Assembly: GCA_002685965.1 (NCBI GenBank)
Contig: NYZE01000081.1
Coordinates: 1 to 39,072, forward strand
Source: Planctomycetota bacterium
GTDB lineage: Bacteria; Planctomycetota; UBA1135; GCA-002748355
DNA length: 39,072 bases
Direction of reading: 5' to 3'
The notes beneath the pieces are model-generated. The model made no database searches. It was not told where the DNA came from and saw only the letters and a list, made by a program, of their open reading frames with translations. The position numbers and the translations under genes are program-made. Below, piece by piece: positions 1 to 8,212 of the stretch (the stretch's first letter is position 1; every line of letters begins with the position of its first letter).

Positions 1-1
1 C

Positions 2-523
2 GGGGTCCGACTCTTGCTCAATACCAACGGGTCGGTGTGCACACCCAAGCACATCGAGTGTCTGACGAGCTACCCCGCCAGGTTGCAGATCAACTTCTCG
101 GTCGATGCCGCAACACCCGAGACCTTCGCACGGATCCGGGGCTGGGACTTCTGGCGTGTGCTGCGGAACGTCCGCAGCTACATGCAAGCCTTAGCGTCCC
201 GCGAGCACTCAACGTGGTCGACTCTGTCTTACGTGATCCTCAGGAGCAATCTCCACGAGATGGTCCCGTTCATGTACCTCGCCAGCGCACTCGGCGTAAA
301 CGGAGTGAACTTCTACCGGCTCCACGAGTATGAGGGTCTGGACTATACGATCCCCACCAAGGACGGCGGCACCTTCGACTATCGGGATGAGTACGTGACC
401 AACGTCCCATCGGAGTACAACCGCCAGATAGACAACGTGCGCAAGGCCGCCGAGATCTTGGGACTCACGGCCGCGATTCCCGCCGAGGTGGGGCTTCCCA
501 ACGAGGAGTCCGCGGTACGATGA
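2..523 (+). CDS. Radical SAM protein, C-terminal part (5' end cut by the window)
   Basis: The reading frame is open from base 2 to a TGA at 521-523, so the N-terminus with the CxxxCxxC cluster motif lies outside the window. What remains is the second half of a radical SAM barrel: a LLLNTNG strand near the start, then INFSVDAATPETFARIRG, the 'S-D-A-A-T-P-E-T' signature common in SPASM-type radical SAM enzymes, and a later strand VNGVNFYRLHEYEG. Proteins of this class normally continue into a C-terminal SPASM cluster domain; here the frame stops and that domain is encoded by the next gene, whose ATG overlaps this stop (ATGA). The substrate cannot be told from the sequence. The family assignment is good; the specific function is unknown. 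Confidence 0.8.
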   Translation, partial: GVRLLLNTNGSVCTPKHIECLTSYPARLQINFSVDAATPETFARIRGWDFWRVLRNVRSYMQALASREHSTWSTLSYVILRSNLHEMVPFMYLASALGVNGVNFYRLHEYEGLDYTIPTKDGGTFDYRDEYVTNVPSEYNRQIDNVRKAAEILGLTAAIPAEVGLPNEESAVR

Positions 524-1203
524 TCGATCTAGAGGCCACAACCGTCCCGTGGATCGATCCTGAGCGGCGTAAGCCCCTCTGCGACGTTCCGTGGCTCGGA
601 ACCTCGGTAGTGCTATCTGACGGCAAAGTGAACTTCTGTTGCTACACCTCGGCAGTCGCCGGCAATGTCAATGAGCTGACTTTCGATGAGATCTGGAACG
701 GTCCCGTCATGCGGAACATCCGCTCGGAGCTCGCGCAGAATCGTTTTCCCGTCGAGTGTAAGACCGATTCCTGCCCGATCTTCCGTGGCGACACGCTGAA
801 CTACCTGAGGGTTCGCATGGACGGCGAGGAGAGTCTGGTGCTGTGTGGCCGTAAAGAACTCGCAGGAACCGAACTCACGGCTTCTCGCACCCCAGAGAGG
901 CGTGTGTCGATCGCAATCGAGACGCAGAACTCGGCGGGTGTGCGAGCCGTGGACTTGTTCGTCGCGATCAAACGTCCAAACGGAACTCTCTACTTCCTTC
1001 CGGAGGGTGATGAGCTTCCGATTCCCTGCGCAGTGTCAGCCAGCATTCCCGAGGACAACCAACGACTCGTCATCGGTGAGTGGCCGCTGGAAGAGGAAGC
1101 ACTCGCTGACGAAGGCAACGAGGTCTGGGCGGCGTTCCTGTTTCCGGAGTCGAACCCGAATGTGCCCGCCAACGTGCTCTGGGCCGATCGCGTCGTCGTC
1201 TGA
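520..1203 (+). CDS. SPASM-type iron-sulfur domain protein with a C-terminal beta-rich domain
   Basis: The 227-residue product begins with a SPASM-like auxiliary cluster region: CDVPW (about residue 21), VNFCCYTSAVAGNVNEL, FDEIWNGPVMRNIR and a further Cys pair in ECKTDSCPIF. The 'dG.v.fCC......GN.....f.eIWng' pattern is the usual C-terminal cluster domain of radical SAM-SPASM maturases, but no radical SAM core is present. The last 110 residues form a separate, probably beta-sandwich domain (VDLFVAIKRPNGTLYFLPEG) that I do not recognise. The start codon overlaps the stop of the upstream radical SAM gene by four bases, so the two products are probably made together and form one split enzyme. Alternatively an ancestral fused gene was broken by a frameshift at this point. 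Confidence 0.7.
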   Translation: MIDLEATTVPWIDPERRKPLCDVPWLGTSVVLSDGKVNFCCYTSAVAGNVNELTFDEIWNGPVMRNIRSELAQNRFPVECKTDSCPIFRGDTLNYLRVRMDGEESLVLCGRKELAGTELTASRTPERRVSIAIETQNSAGVRAVDLFVAIKRPNGTLYFLPEGDELPIPCAVSASIPEDNQRLVIGEWPLEEEALADEGNEVWAAFLFPESNPNVPANVLWADRVVV

Positions 1204-1601
1204 GCTGACACAACTGGGCGCGAGAAGCCCGCGACAGGCGAGCACATGGGTAAAGGGGGCAGTAACCTCCTTCATGAGCCCGCTACACCGCCCGTTGGGC
1301 AGGTGCGAACCGCCCCTGGATCGGAGTAAAGCCGCGGGGCGCGGGCGTGGGATGCGACCTCAGTTCAGGCTTGTCCCGCTCAGCTGGTGATTGCCACGTC
1401 CGGCCCTTGACCGTGGAGGGTGGGCACCGCTAAATTCCTCCACCTTTCGTCTGCGGGTGCCTTGGCCTGTCCAATCCTAAGCTATTGGAAGCAAAGGGCT
1501 TACGCAGTCCCACGTATCATCTCCACGCATCGCTGTGGTTTCCGGCTGCGCTGTCGGTTCCCAGTTGCACGCACGAACCGAACCAAACCGGAGAGTACAG
1601 C
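1204..1601. other. Intergenic leader region upstream of the S10 operon
   Basis: These 398 bases contain no convincing gene: the short open frames lack family resemblance and sensible ribosome binding sites. The region holds a good candidate promoter at 1407-1436, leaving an untranslated leader of roughly 160 bases before rpsJ. A purine-rich ribosome binding site (GGAGAG, 1590-1595) precedes the rpsJ ATG. No transcription terminator for the upstream SPASM gene was obvious. Confidence 0.6.
1407..1436 (+). promoter_or_regulatory. Candidate sigma-70 promoter of the ribosomal operon, with overlapping dyad
   Basis: TTGACC at 1407-1412 and TAAATT at 1431-1436 are separated by 18 bases and match the -35 and -10 hexamers well for such a GC-rich region. 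A 7-base inverted repeat, GTGGAGG (1413-1419) and CCTCCAC (1437-1443), brackets the -10 box and could be an operator or simply an early leader hairpin. Transcription would start near 1443 and give a long leader before rpsJ. Confidence 0.5.
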
Positions 1602-1907
1602 ATGCAAGACAAGATCCAGATCCGGATGGAGGCCTACGACCACGAGACCCTGGACCAGGCGGCCGTCGACATTGTCGAAACGGCGAAACGCACTGGCGCG
1701 AGGGTCGCAGGGCCGGTTCCCCTTCCGACTCGGATCGAGCGTTACACGGTTCTCAGGTCGCCCCACGTCGACAAGAAGGCCCGTGAGCAGTTCGAGATTC
1801 GCACGCACAAGAGGCTTATCTACATCTCCGAGCCCACGAGCAAGACCGTGGACGCTCTGAGCAAGCTCAACGTGCCTGCGGGTGTCGACATCCGTATCCG
1901 GGCCTGA
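1602..1907 (+). CDS. rpsJ: 30S ribosomal protein S10
   Basis: The 101-residue product starts [18 protein letters not shown] and carries the S10 signatures [20 protein letters not shown] and [13 protein letters not shown]. Length is normal for S10 (about 102). The ATG at 1602 was chosen over upstream in-frame starts because homology begins here and GAGAG lies just upstream. S10 sits in the 30S head and also serves as NusE in transcription antitermination. It opens the ribosomal operon. The next gene 81 bases downstream is rplD, not the rplC that normally follows. Confidence 0.97.
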   Translation: MQDKIQIRMEAYDHETLDQAAVDIVETAKRTGARVAGPVPLPTRIERYTVLRSPHVDKKAREQFEIRTHKRLIYISEPTSKTVDALSKLNVPAGVDIRIRA

Positions 1908-1988
1908 CGGCCGCCGCAGCTCACCCGGCTGCACAGCTATTCCTGCTCTTGCACTCTGCATGACCCCGCCGTTGGCGGGAGGACTCTA

Positions 1989-2642
1989 ATGGCCACCGTA
2001 AAGACATTTGCCGGTTCCAAGGTCGGCACGCGAGACGTCGATGAGACGGTCTTCGCGCAGCGCATCCTCGGGCGCACGCTGAAGGAGGCTCTCGTGATGT
2101 ACGAAGCCAACAAGCGCCAGGGAACGCACTCGGCCAAGGAGCGCAGCGCGGTTGCCGGTAGCCAGAAGAAGCTCTACCGGCAGAAGCACACCGGTCGCGC
2201 TCGCGCCGGCGACGTTCGTTCGCCGCTGCGTCGTGGTGGCGGAACGGTGTTTGGACCGCGCCCGCGTGACTACTCCTATCAGCTGCCCAAGAAGCAGCGC
2301 CGCGTTGCTCTTGCCTCGGCCCTGTTTGGCAAGTTGGTCGACGGCGAGGTCACCGTTGTGGACGGGTTCCCGGCCAGTGAGCCGTCCACCAAGGCGGCAC
2401 GTGCAGTGCTGCGCGAGATCGGCGCCGACACTGGCGCGCTCGTCGTGACGCTCGACGTGGATCCGGTGTTGGTCAAGTCGGTGCGCAACCTGCCCGGCGT
2501 GGATGTCACGGTCGTTGCCGACCTCAATGCTCACGCGGTGTTGCTGCGCAAGAACCTCGTGTTTACGCCGCAGGCGTTCGACGCGTTGTTGGCTCGCAAG
2601 TGGACCCAGAGGAGCAAGCGACCGGAGCCGGACGATGCCTGA
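1989..2642 (+). CDS. rplD: 50S ribosomal protein L4
   Basis: The 217-residue product contains the L4 hallmark loop QKKLYRQKHTGRARAGDVRS followed by GGGTVFGPRPRDYSYQLPKK, the extended loop that reaches the peptide exit tunnel. The C-terminal Rossmann-like half (SVRNLPGVDVTVVADLNAHA) is also typical. A GGAGG-type ribosome binding site at about 1978-1983 precedes the ATG. In many bacteria L4 represses its own operon through the S10 leader; whether that happens here cannot be judged. It directly follows rpsJ, showing that rplC is absent at this locus. Its end overlaps rplW by 8 bases. Confidence 0.97.
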   Translation: MATVKTFAGSKVGTRDVDETVFAQRILGRTLKEALVMYEANKRQGTHSAKERSAVAGSQKKLYRQKHTGRARAGDVRSPLRRGGGTVFGPRPRDYSYQLPKKQRRVALASALFGKLVDGEVTVVDGFPASEPSTKAARAVLREIGADTGALVVTLDVDPVLVKSVRNLPGVDVTVVADLNAHAVLLRKNLVFTPQAFDALLARKWTQRSKRPEPDDA

Positions 2643-2925
2643 TCTCTCGCATCACTACAGCGTCATCAAGCGCTCGTTGTTCACGGAGAAAGTCACGGCT
2701 CAGCAGGAGCGCAGCAACACGTTTGCGTTCGAGGTCGAGATGGACGCCAACAAGATCCAGATCCGGCAGGCCGTGCAGACCATCTTCTCGGTGCGCGTTG
2801 TCGATGTTCGTACCATGCACGTTCCTGGCAAGATCAAGCGGATGGGCGGGGAAACCGGCCGCACCCGCGTGTGGAAGAAGGCGCTCGTCACCCTCCACGA
2901 GGACGACAGGATTCACGAGGTCTAG
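2635..2925 (+). CDS. rplW: 50S ribosomal protein L23
   Basis: The 96-residue product starts MPDLSHHYSVIKRSLFTEKV, the usual L23 opening. It contains FEVEMDANKIQIRQAV and the loop GKIKRMGGETGRTRVWKKA. L23 lies at the exit tunnel rim, where signal recognition particle and trigger factor dock. The ATG at 2635 lies inside the end of rplD (8-base overlap), so translation is probably coupled. The stop abuts the rplB start with no spacer. An open frame extends upstream to 2503, but that part is only a shadow of rplD. Confidence 0.96.
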   Translation: MPDLSHHYSVIKRSLFTEKVTAQQERSNTFAFEVEMDANKIQIRQAVQTIFSVRVVDVRTMHVPGKIKRMGGETGRTRVWKKALVTLHEDDRIHEV

Positions 2926-3762
2926 ATGGGCATTCGCAAGGTCAAGCCGACGTCCCCGGGCAGGCGTAACTCTTCCTACAATGACTTCGCTGAAGTCACG
3001 AAGAAGACGCCGGAGAAGAAGCTGTTGCAGCGCATTGCGCGCACTGGCGGTCGTAACTCGCAGGGACGGATCACATCCCGCTTCCGTGGTGGTGGACACC
3101 GCAAGCTGTATCGGATCATCGACTTCAAGCGTCGTAAGGACGGGGTGCCGGCGAAGGTCATCGGCATCGAGTACGATCCGAACCGGAGCGCCAACATCGC
3201 GCTGTTGCACTACGCCGATGGGCACAAGGCCTACATCCTGGCGCCCAAGGGGCTCAACGTTGGCGACACGTTGATGAACGGACCCGGATCGGAGCCGAAG
3301 GTCGGCAACTGCATGGACCTGAGCGACATTCCGGTCGGACTCGAGGTGCATGCGATCGAGTTGCAGCCCGGCCGCGGAGCGCAGATAGCCCGCTCGGCTG
3401 GCGCCGGTTGCCAGTTGATGGCGCGCGAGGGCGAATATGCGGTGATCGTGCTGCGCAGCGGCGAGATGCGCCGTGTGCGCGTGACCTGCCGCGCCACGAT
3501 CGGTCAGGTCGGCAACCTCGACCACCAGAACGTGCGTTGGGGCAAGGCCGGGCGCATGCGCCACAAGGGTCGGCGTCCGCACAACCGTGGCACCTCGATG
3601 AACCCGGTCGCCCACCCGATGGGCGGCGGTGAAGGTCGATCCGGCGGTGGCCGCCATCCGTGTTCGCCTACCGGTTTGCTCGCCAAGGGCGGCAAGACCC
3701 GTAAACGTAAGAAGGCGAGCGACAAGCTGATCATTCGCCGGCGGAAGAAGGGTAAGCGATGA
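2926..3762 (+). CDS. rplB: 50S ribosomal protein L2
   Basis: The 278-residue product is full length for L2 (about 275). It carries [19 protein letters not shown] near the N-terminus and the peptidyl-transferase-centre motif [20 protein letters not shown]. His230 corresponds to the conserved His229 of E. coli. It ends in the basic tail RRRKKGKR. L2 bridges subunits and supports the peptidyl transferase centre. The ATG follows the rplW stop directly, and its own stop overlaps rpsS by four bases (ATGA). Confidence 0.98.
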   Translation: MGIRKVKPTSPGRRNSSYNDFAEVTKKTPEKKLLQRIARTGGRNSQGRITSRFRGGGHRKLYRIIDFKRRKDGVPAKVIGIEYDPNRSANIALLHYADGHKAYILAPKGLNVGDTLMNGPGSEPKVGNCMDLSDIPVGLEVHAIELQPGRGAQIARSAGAGCQLMAREGEYAVIVLRSGEMRRVRVTCRATIGQVGNLDHQNVRWGKAGRMRHKGRRPHNRGTSMNPVAHPMGGGEGRSGGGRHPCSPTGLLAKGGKTRKRKKASDKLIIRRRKKGKR

Positions 3763-4022
3763 CCCGTAGCGCGAAGAAGGGACCCTACGTCGACGCGAAA
3801 CTGCTCGTCAAGATCGAGCGGGGCGGCGAGGAGAGTAAGGACACTCCGATCAAGACCTGGGCGCGGGCCTCGATGATCGCTCCCGAGTTCATCGGGCACA
3901 CGTTCGAGGTGCACAACGGCCGTCACTTCATCAAGGTCTATGTGACCGAGGACATGGTCGGCCACCGTCTCGGCGAGTTCGCGGCGACGCGGACGTTCCG
4001 CGGTCACAGGCGCAAGGACTAG
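3759..4022 (+). CDS. rpsS: 30S ribosomal protein S19
   Basis: The 87-residue product matches S19: [16 protein letters not shown] at the start, [24 protein letters not shown] in the middle and [20 protein letters not shown] at the end. It binds 16S rRNA in the head of the small subunit with S13. The start codon overlaps the rplB stop, so it is probably translated by reinitiation. rplV follows after two bases. Confidence 0.97.
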   Translation: MTRSAKKGPYVDAKLLVKIERGGEESKDTPIKTWARASMIAPEFIGHTFEVHNGRHFIKVYVTEDMVGHRLGEFAATRTFRGHRRKD

Positions 4023-4024
4023 CC

Positions 4025-4390
4025 ATGAAGACCTATCGCGCCAAGCACCGCTTCTGCCGCATGACCGCTCGCAAGGGCCGCTACATCATCAACATGGTGC
4101 GTGGTATGGCCGTGAACGATGCCATGCACGTACTGCAGAACAACCCGCGCCGCGCGGCCTACTTCATTCGCAAGGTGTTGAAGTCGGCGATCGCGAACGC
4201 GAGCCAGGATCCCGAAGTCAACGTCAACAGCCTCCGGGTCACCGAGGCGCTCGTTGACAATGGCCCGCTGTTGCAGGGCCGGTTGCGCTGGCGGCCCGGC
4301 CCGCAAGGGCGCGCGATGCCGTTCCGCAAGCGCACCTGCCATCTGACCGTAGTGGTCGGAGAGTCGAGCACCGGAGAAGAGGGCAACTAA
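4025..4390 (+). CDS. rplV: 50S ribosomal protein L22
   Basis: The 121-residue product has the L22 N-terminal helix region ([20 protein letters not shown]), [18 protein letters not shown], and the beta-hairpin [23 protein letters not shown]. The hairpin corresponds to the loop that lines the exit tunnel and is a site of macrolide-resistance mutations in other bacteria. Length is typical (about 110-120). The stop codon shares one base with the rpsC start (TAATG). Confidence 0.97.
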   Translation: MKTYRAKHRFCRMTARKGRYIINMVRGMAVNDAMHVLQNNPRRAAYFIRKVLKSAIANASQDPEVNVNSLRVTEALVDNGPLLQGRLRWRPGPQGRAMPFRKRTCHLTVVVGESSTGEEGN

Positions 4391-5268
4391 TGGGTCAAAA
4401 GTGTCATCCCCTCGGCTTCCGCATCGGCGTCACCGAGCACTGGCGTTCGCGCTGGTATGCGACCAAGGCCGACTTCTCGTCGTTCCTCGTCGAGGACCAG
4501 AAGCTCCGTAGCTACATCAAGAAGACATGCTCCTTTGCGGCGATCCCGCAGGTCGAGATCGAGCGCGCCGGTGGCACGATCACGGTCACGATCCACACGG
4601 CGCGGCCGGGCCGCTTGATCGGCAAGAAGGGCGCCGAGGTCGACCAGCTGCGCGAGTCGCTCGAGAAGCTGACCAGTCGCAAGGTCCGGCTCAAGATCCA
4701 GGAGATTCACCGTCCGGAGCTTGAGGCGTTCCTGGTCGCCGAGTCGATCGCCGAGCAACTGGAGAAGCGCGCCGCGTTCCGCCGCACGTTGAAGAAGGCC
4801 GTCGAGTCATCAGTGACCGCCGGCGCCAAGGGCATCAAGATTCGCATCGCTGGCCGCCTCGGCGGTGCCGACATGGCGCGGACCGAGGTGCAGAAGTTCG
4901 GTCGCGTGCCGCTGCAAACGCTGCGCGCTCAGGTCGACTACGGCACCGCGCTTGCGCGCACGACCTATGGTGTGATCGGTGTCCAGGTGTGGATCTTCCG
5001 CGGCGAACTCGAGCCCGGCGAGCGCACCCTCGGCCTCAAGCCCATTCGGCAGATCATGCCGCCTGCGGGCCGCTTCGGCGGCGGTGGCCGTCAAGGTGGC
5101 CGGCCTCGTCGGCCGCGCGGTGAGGGTGGTGGAGGTCGTGGTCGTCCCGGTGGGCCGCCGAGTTCCGGCGCACGTCCAGCAGCCACACCGGCAGAGAGCC
5201 CCGCGCCGCCGCCGGCGGCTCCCGACACCAGTCCCGACGCACCGGCCCCGCCGGCGCCAGCGGAGTAA
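4390..5268 (+). CDS. rpsC: 30S ribosomal protein S3 with a long low-complexity C-terminal tail
   Basis: The 292-residue product starts [20 protein letters not shown] and has the type II KH domain with the [16 protein letters not shown] motif (around residues 75-92). The second S3 domain ends near residue 218 ([14 protein letters not shown]). S3 is usually 210-240 residues long. The last 70 residues here are a Gly/Arg-rich stretch followed by a Pro/Ala-rich stretch ending in APPAPAE, probably disordered and of unknown purpose. S3 lies at the mRNA entry channel of the 30S subunit. It shares one base with rplV and is nine bases from rplP. Confidence 0.97.
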   Translation: MGQKCHPLGFRIGVTEHWRSRWYATKADFSSFLVEDQKLRSYIKKTCSFAAIPQVEIERAGGTITVTIHTARPGRLIGKKGAEVDQLRESLEKLTSRKVRLKIQEIHRPELEAFLVAESIAEQLEKRAAFRRTLKKAVESSVTAGAKGIKIRIAGRLGGADMARTEVQKFGRVPLQTLRAQVDYGTALARTTYGVIGVQVWIFRGELEPGERTLGLKPIRQIMPPAGRFGGGGRQGGRPRRPRGEGGGGRGRPGGPPSSGARPAATPAESPAPPPAAPDTSPDAPAPPAPAE

Positions 5269-5277
5269 GGAGATCCC

Positions 5278-5691
5278 ATGGCCCTCATGCCCAAGAGAAT
5301 CAAGCACCGCAAGGTGCAGCGTGGCAAGGTGCGTGGTGTCGCGTCGCGTGGCAACACCGTCTGCTTCGGCGATTACGGCTTGCAGGCGCTCGAGCCCGGC
5401 TGGATCTCGGCCAAGACGATCGAAGCCGGACGTATTGCCTGCACGCGTAACGCGCCGGGTTCCAAGGTCTACATCCGCATCTTCCCCGACAAGCCGGTTA
5501 CTTCGACTCCTGCCGAGACCCGCATGGGTAAGGGTAAGGGCGAGCCGGAGTACTGGGCTGCGGTCGTGCGGCCGGGGACGATCTTGTTCGAGATCAGTGG
5601 TTGCGGTGACGACGGCGCCAAGAAGGCGTTCAACCGTGTCGCGCACAAGATGCCGGTGCGGACGCGGCTCGTGCGACGGAGGCACTTCTAA
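5278..5691 (+). CDS. rplP: 50S ribosomal protein L16
   Basis: The 137-residue product is the standard L16 length. It begins [20 protein letters not shown] and carries [48 protein letters not shown] and a basic C-terminus. L16 binds near the A-site tRNA in the large subunit. A GGAG ribosome binding site lies about 9 bases upstream, and the stop overlaps the rpmC start by one base (TAATG). Confidence 0.97.
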   Translation: MALMPKRIKHRKVQRGKVRGVASRGNTVCFGDYGLQALEPGWISAKTIEAGRIACTRNAPGSKVYIRIFPDKPVTSTPAETRMGKGKGEPEYWAAVVRPGTILFEISGCGDDGAKKAFNRVAHKMPVRTRLVRRRHF

Positions 5692-5924
5692 TGCGTCGCA
5701 ACGACCCGGTCGCCGAAGTGCGTGGCAAGGACAGCGCGGAACTGGTCTACGACCTCAACGAGGCGCGCAAGGCGCTGTTCCACACCAAGGTTCAGTCAGT
5801 CGGTGAGTCGACCGACACGATGCAGTCCCGCACCCTGCGCCGGAAGATCGCGCGCATCCTGACCGTGCTTACAGCGCGCGACAGTGAAGCTGCCCAGAGT
5901 GGCGCGAAGAGCGAGGAATCATGA
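5691..5924 (+). CDS. rpmC: 50S ribosomal protein L29
   Basis: The 77-residue product is a small helical protein matching L29: [26 protein letters not shown], then [20 protein letters not shown]29 sits beside L23 at the exit tunnel. It is somewhat longer than the usual 60-70 residues because of a short acidic/Ser tail ([12 protein letters not shown]). The gene overlaps rplP by one base and rpsQ by four. Confidence 0.93.
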   Translation: MRRNDPVAEVRGKDSAELVYDLNEARKALFHTKVQSVGESTDTMQSRTLRRKIARILTVLTARDSEAAQSGAKSEES

Positions 5925-6226
5925 GCGAACAGGGACCACAGTTGGGTCAAGGGGCGGGTCAAGAGGCGGTCGCGCGCAAGCGTCGCCGAACCGAGGAGGG
6001 AGTTGTCGCTTCCGGCAAGATGGACAAGACAATCGTCGTCGAGGTGACACGGCTCAAGAAGCACGCCAGGTACGACAAGTACTTGCGGAGTAAGACGCGG
6101 TTCTATGCTCATGACGAGAAGAACGAAGCCAAGGCCGGTGACCGGGTCGAGATTGCCGAGACCAGACCGCTGTCCAAGTCGAAGCGCTGGCGGCTCGTGC
6201 GGGTGTTGAAGCGCCAGGAGGCGTAA
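5921..6226 (+). CDS. rpsQ: 30S ribosomal protein S17
   Basis: The 101-residue product contains the S17 OB-fold: [19 protein letters not shown], then [31 protein letters not shown] and [18 protein letters not shown]. The usual length is about 85. The extra residues are an N-terminal Gln/Gly-rich extension. The start chosen overlaps the rpmC stop (ATGA), which supports the longer form. S17 binds the 5' domain of 16S rRNA. Confidence 0.95.
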   Translation: MSEQGPQLGQGAGQEAVARKRRRTEEGVVASGKMDKTIVVEVTRLKKHARYDKYLRSKTRFYAHDEKNEAKAGDRVEIAETRPLSKSKRWRLVRVLKRQEA

Positions 6227-6228
6227 GC

Positions 6229-6597
6229 GTGATCCAGCAGCACACGATGGTCGACGTCGCCGACAACACAGGGGCCAAGACAGCCATGTGCATCAAGGTC
6301 CTTGGTGGCAGTCGTCGGCGCTATGCCAGCGTTGGCGACGTCGTCGTGGCGACCATCAAGAAGGCGTTGCCGACCGGCGAAGTGAAGTCGGGCACCGTTG
6401 TCCGCGGTGTCATCGTGCGCACGGCCAAAGAGGTGCGGCGCACGGACGGCTCCTACGTTCGCTTCGACAAGAACGCGATGGTCATCATCGACAAGGACAA
6501 CAACCCACTCGGCACGCGCATCTTCGGCGCCGTGGCCCGTGAGTTGCGCGACAAGAACTTCATGAAGATCGTGTCGCTCGCACAGGAGGTGGTGTGA
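6229..6597 (+). CDS. rplN: 50S ribosomal protein L14 (GTG start)
   Basis: The 122-residue product is exactly the normal L14 length and begins [21 protein letters not shown] from a GTG codon. Further signatures are [39 protein letters not shown] and [24 protein letters not shown] motif lies about 12 bases upstream, inside the end of rpsQ. L14 contacts 16S rRNA in an inter-subunit bridge. The stop overlaps rplX by four bases. Confidence 0.97.
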   Translation: MIQQHTMVDVADNTGAKTAMCIKVLGGSRRRYASVGDVVVATIKKALPTGEVKSGTVVRGVIVRTAKEVRRTDGSYVRFDKNAMVIIDKDNNPLGTRIFGAVARELRDKNFMKIVSLAQEVV

Positions 6598-6947
6598 TGA
6601 GGAGCGCGAATCGCGGCCCGATCAAGACCATCACTCGGATCCGTCTCAAGCGAGGCGACCAGGTCCAGGTGTTGGCGGGCGAGGATCGTGGCAAGGGCCC
6701 CGCGGAGATCCTGAGAGTCCTGCACGAGACCGGCCATGTGATCGTCAAGGGCGTCAACATGCAGACCAAGCACGTGCGTCGCTCGCAGGAAGATCCCAAG
6801 GGTGGTGTCAGGGAGCAAGAAGGCAAGGTGCATGCGAGCAACGTGCTGATGTGGAGCGACAAGCTCAAGCGCGGTGTGCGTCTGCGTTACGAAGTCCGCG
6901 ACGGCAAGAAGGTCCGCGTGGGTACGTGCGGGACGGTGTTTGACTGA
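6594..6947 (+). CDS. rplX: 50S ribosomal protein L24
   Basis: The 117-residue product has the KOW motif [22 protein letters not shown] near the N-terminus, [36 protein letters not shown] in the middle and a C-terminal GKKVRVG segment. L24 nucleates assembly of the large subunit. It is coupled on both sides: the ATGA overlap with rplN and the TGATG overlap with rplE. Confidence 0.94.
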   Translation: MMRSANRGPIKTITRIRLKRGDQVQVLAGEDRGKGPAEILRVLHETGHVIVKGVNMQTKHVRRSQEDPKGGVREQEGKVHASNVLMWSDKLKRGVRLRYEVRDGKKVRVGTCGTVFD

Positions 6948-7489
6948 TGCTGCTCGAGAAATACAAGACCGAAGTTCGTGGCGAGCTGAAGGAACAGTTC
7001 TCCTACGGCAATGATCTGGAAATCCCGGTGGTGCAGAAGGTCACGGTCAACATGGGTGTTGGCAAGGCCGTCACCAACAAGGGAATGATCGAGGCTGCCG
7101 TGGCCGACCTTGCGGTGATCACTGGCCAGAAGCCCGTGATCACCAAGGCGCGCCGGTCGATCAGTCAGTTTCGGTTGCGCAAGGGCACGCCGATCGGTGC
7201 CAAGGTGACGCTGCGCGGCAAGAGGATGTACGAGTTCCTGGAGCGGCTCTTTGTGGTTGTGATCCCGCGACTCCGTGACTTTCGCGGTCTGCCGAACAAA
7301 CTCGATGGGCGTGGCAACTACTCGCTCGGCCTGGCCGAGCAGTCGGTGTTCCCGGAGATCAACCTGGACAAGGTGCAGTTCGTGCAAGGCATGGACATCA
7401 CGATTTCGACCACCGCGCGGACCGATGAGGAGTGCGTGGCGCTGCTGCAAGGGCTCGGCTGCCCGTTCAAACGAGATGATGAGGCTTGA
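6947..7489 (+). CDS. rplE: 50S ribosomal protein L5
   Basis: The 180-residue product matches L5 throughout: IPVVQKVTVNMGVGKAVTNK, LAVITGQKPVITKARRSISQFRLR, GAKVTLRGKRMYEFLERLF, RLRDFRGLPNKLDGRGNYSLG and MDITISTTARTDEE. L5 binds 5S rRNA and the P-site tRNA. Length is standard. The start overlaps the rplX stop by one base. The stop codon lies at the edge of a strong hairpin that precedes rpsN. Confidence 0.97.
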   Translation: MLLEKYKTEVRGELKEQFSYGNDLEIPVVQKVTVNMGVGKAVTNKGMIEAAVADLAVITGQKPVITKARRSISQFRLRKGTPIGAKVTLRGKRMYEFLERLFVVVIPRLRDFRGLPNKLDGRGNYSLGLAEQSVFPEINLDKVQFVQGMDITISTTARTDEECVALLQGLGCPFKRDDEA

Positions 7490-7518
7490 TCAGATGAACC
7501 ATTCCTTCATGTCTGATC
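7488..7518 (+). promoter_or_regulatory. Stem-loop between rplE and rpsN
   Basis: GATCAGA (7488-7494) pairs with TCTGATC (7512-7518), and TGAA (7495-7498) pairs with TTCA (7506-7509). This gives an 11-pair stem with a two-base bulge (7510-7511) and a seven-base loop. It fills most of the only gap in this part of the operon, 46 bases between the L5 and S14 genes. It lacks a T-run, so it is unlikely to be a terminator. A protein-binding or processing site is possible. Confidence 0.5.
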
Positions 7519-7535
7519 GAGGCCAGGAGTAAGCG

Positions 7536-7721
7536 ATGGCCCGCAAGTGCTTGATCCGGAAGGCGAATGCAACGCCTAAGTTCATGAGCAGGCGCGTGCG
7601 TCGCTGTCAGCTCTGTGGTCGCTCACGCGCTGTTTACCGCAAGTTCGGCATCTGCCGTCTCTGTTTTCGCATGATGTCGTTGCGGGGCGAGATTCCCGGC
7701 GTACGCAAGGCCAGCTGGTGA
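7536..7721 (+). CDS. rpsN: 30S ribosomal protein S14, zinc-binding short form
   Basis: The 61-residue product is the short, zinc-ribbon form of S14 (type Z). Two CxxC pairs are visible, CQLC (24-27) and CRLC (40-43), within [20 protein letters not shown], followed by the [13 protein letters not shown] ending. It binds 16S rRNA in the 30S head. A GGAG site lies about 8 bases before the ATG. Ten bases separate it from rpsH. Confidence 0.97.
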   Translation: MARKCLIRKANATPKFMSRRVRRCQLCGRSRAVYRKFGICRLCFRMMSLRGEIPGVRKASW

Positions 7722-7731
7722 GGATTCCACG

Positions 7732-8130
7732 ATGACCATGACCGACCCGATCGGGGACATGTTGACGAGAGTCCGCAACGCGGCCCGCAACCGGTCCGAG
7801 ACTGTGTCGATGCCCGCATCGCGCCTCAAGGTCGACATCGCCAAGGTGTTGAAGGACGAGGGCTATGTGATTGACTTCGCGGTCGAGGGTGAGGGCCCCA
7901 AGACAGTGCTGAACGTGCAGTTGAAGTACGGGCCGGATGGCGAGGATGTCATTCAGAGCATCCAGCGCTTCAGCAAGCCCGGGTGCCGGCGCTATCGCGG
8001 CGTCGCCGACCTGCCGAAGGTGCTCAACGGCCTCGGCATCGCGATCCTGTCGACCAACAAGGGCGTCATGTCGGACCGCAAGGCGCGCGAGCAGCGTGTC
8101 GGCGGCGAAGTCCTCTGCACGGTCTTTTGA
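7732..8130 (+). CDS. rpsH: 30S ribosomal protein S8
   Basis: The 132-residue product matches S8: [20 protein letters not shown] at the start, [54 protein letters not shown], and the C-terminal [10 protein letters not shown]8 binds the central domain of 16S rRNA and, in E. coli, represses the spc operon. An 82-base gap with a short tandem repeat separates it from rplF. Confidence 0.97.
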   Translation: MTMTDPIGDMLTRVRNAARNRSETVSMPASRLKVDIAKVLKDEGYVIDFAVEGEGPKTVLNVQLKYGPDGEDVIQSIQRFSKPGCRRYRGVADLPKVLNGLGIAILSTNKGVMSDRKAREQRVGGEVLCTVF

Positions 8131-8154
8131 TCAACTGTTAGCAGCCCCACGAAC

Positions 8155-8180
8155 GACCGCCCCTACAGACCGCCCCTACA
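8155..8180 (+). repeat. 13-base tandem repeat, two copies
   Basis: GACCGCCCCTACA occurs twice in direct succession (8155-8167 and 8168-8180) in the rpsH-rplF gap. This is most simply a recent slippage duplication in non-coding sequence within the operon. Confidence 0.85.
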
Positions 8181-8212
8181 GACAGCAGGAACTCAGAAGA
8201 GCGAGAAGAGCA

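Noticed and set aside
510-530. Programmed frameshift joining the radical SAM and SPASM genes
   Set aside because: No slippery heptamer or downstream structure was seen at the junction; a simple ATGA translational coupling explains it.
1204-1601. Possible tRNA or small protein gene upstream of rpsJ
   Set aside because: No cloverleaf or T-loop sequence was found, and the open frames lack ribosome binding sites and recognisable products.
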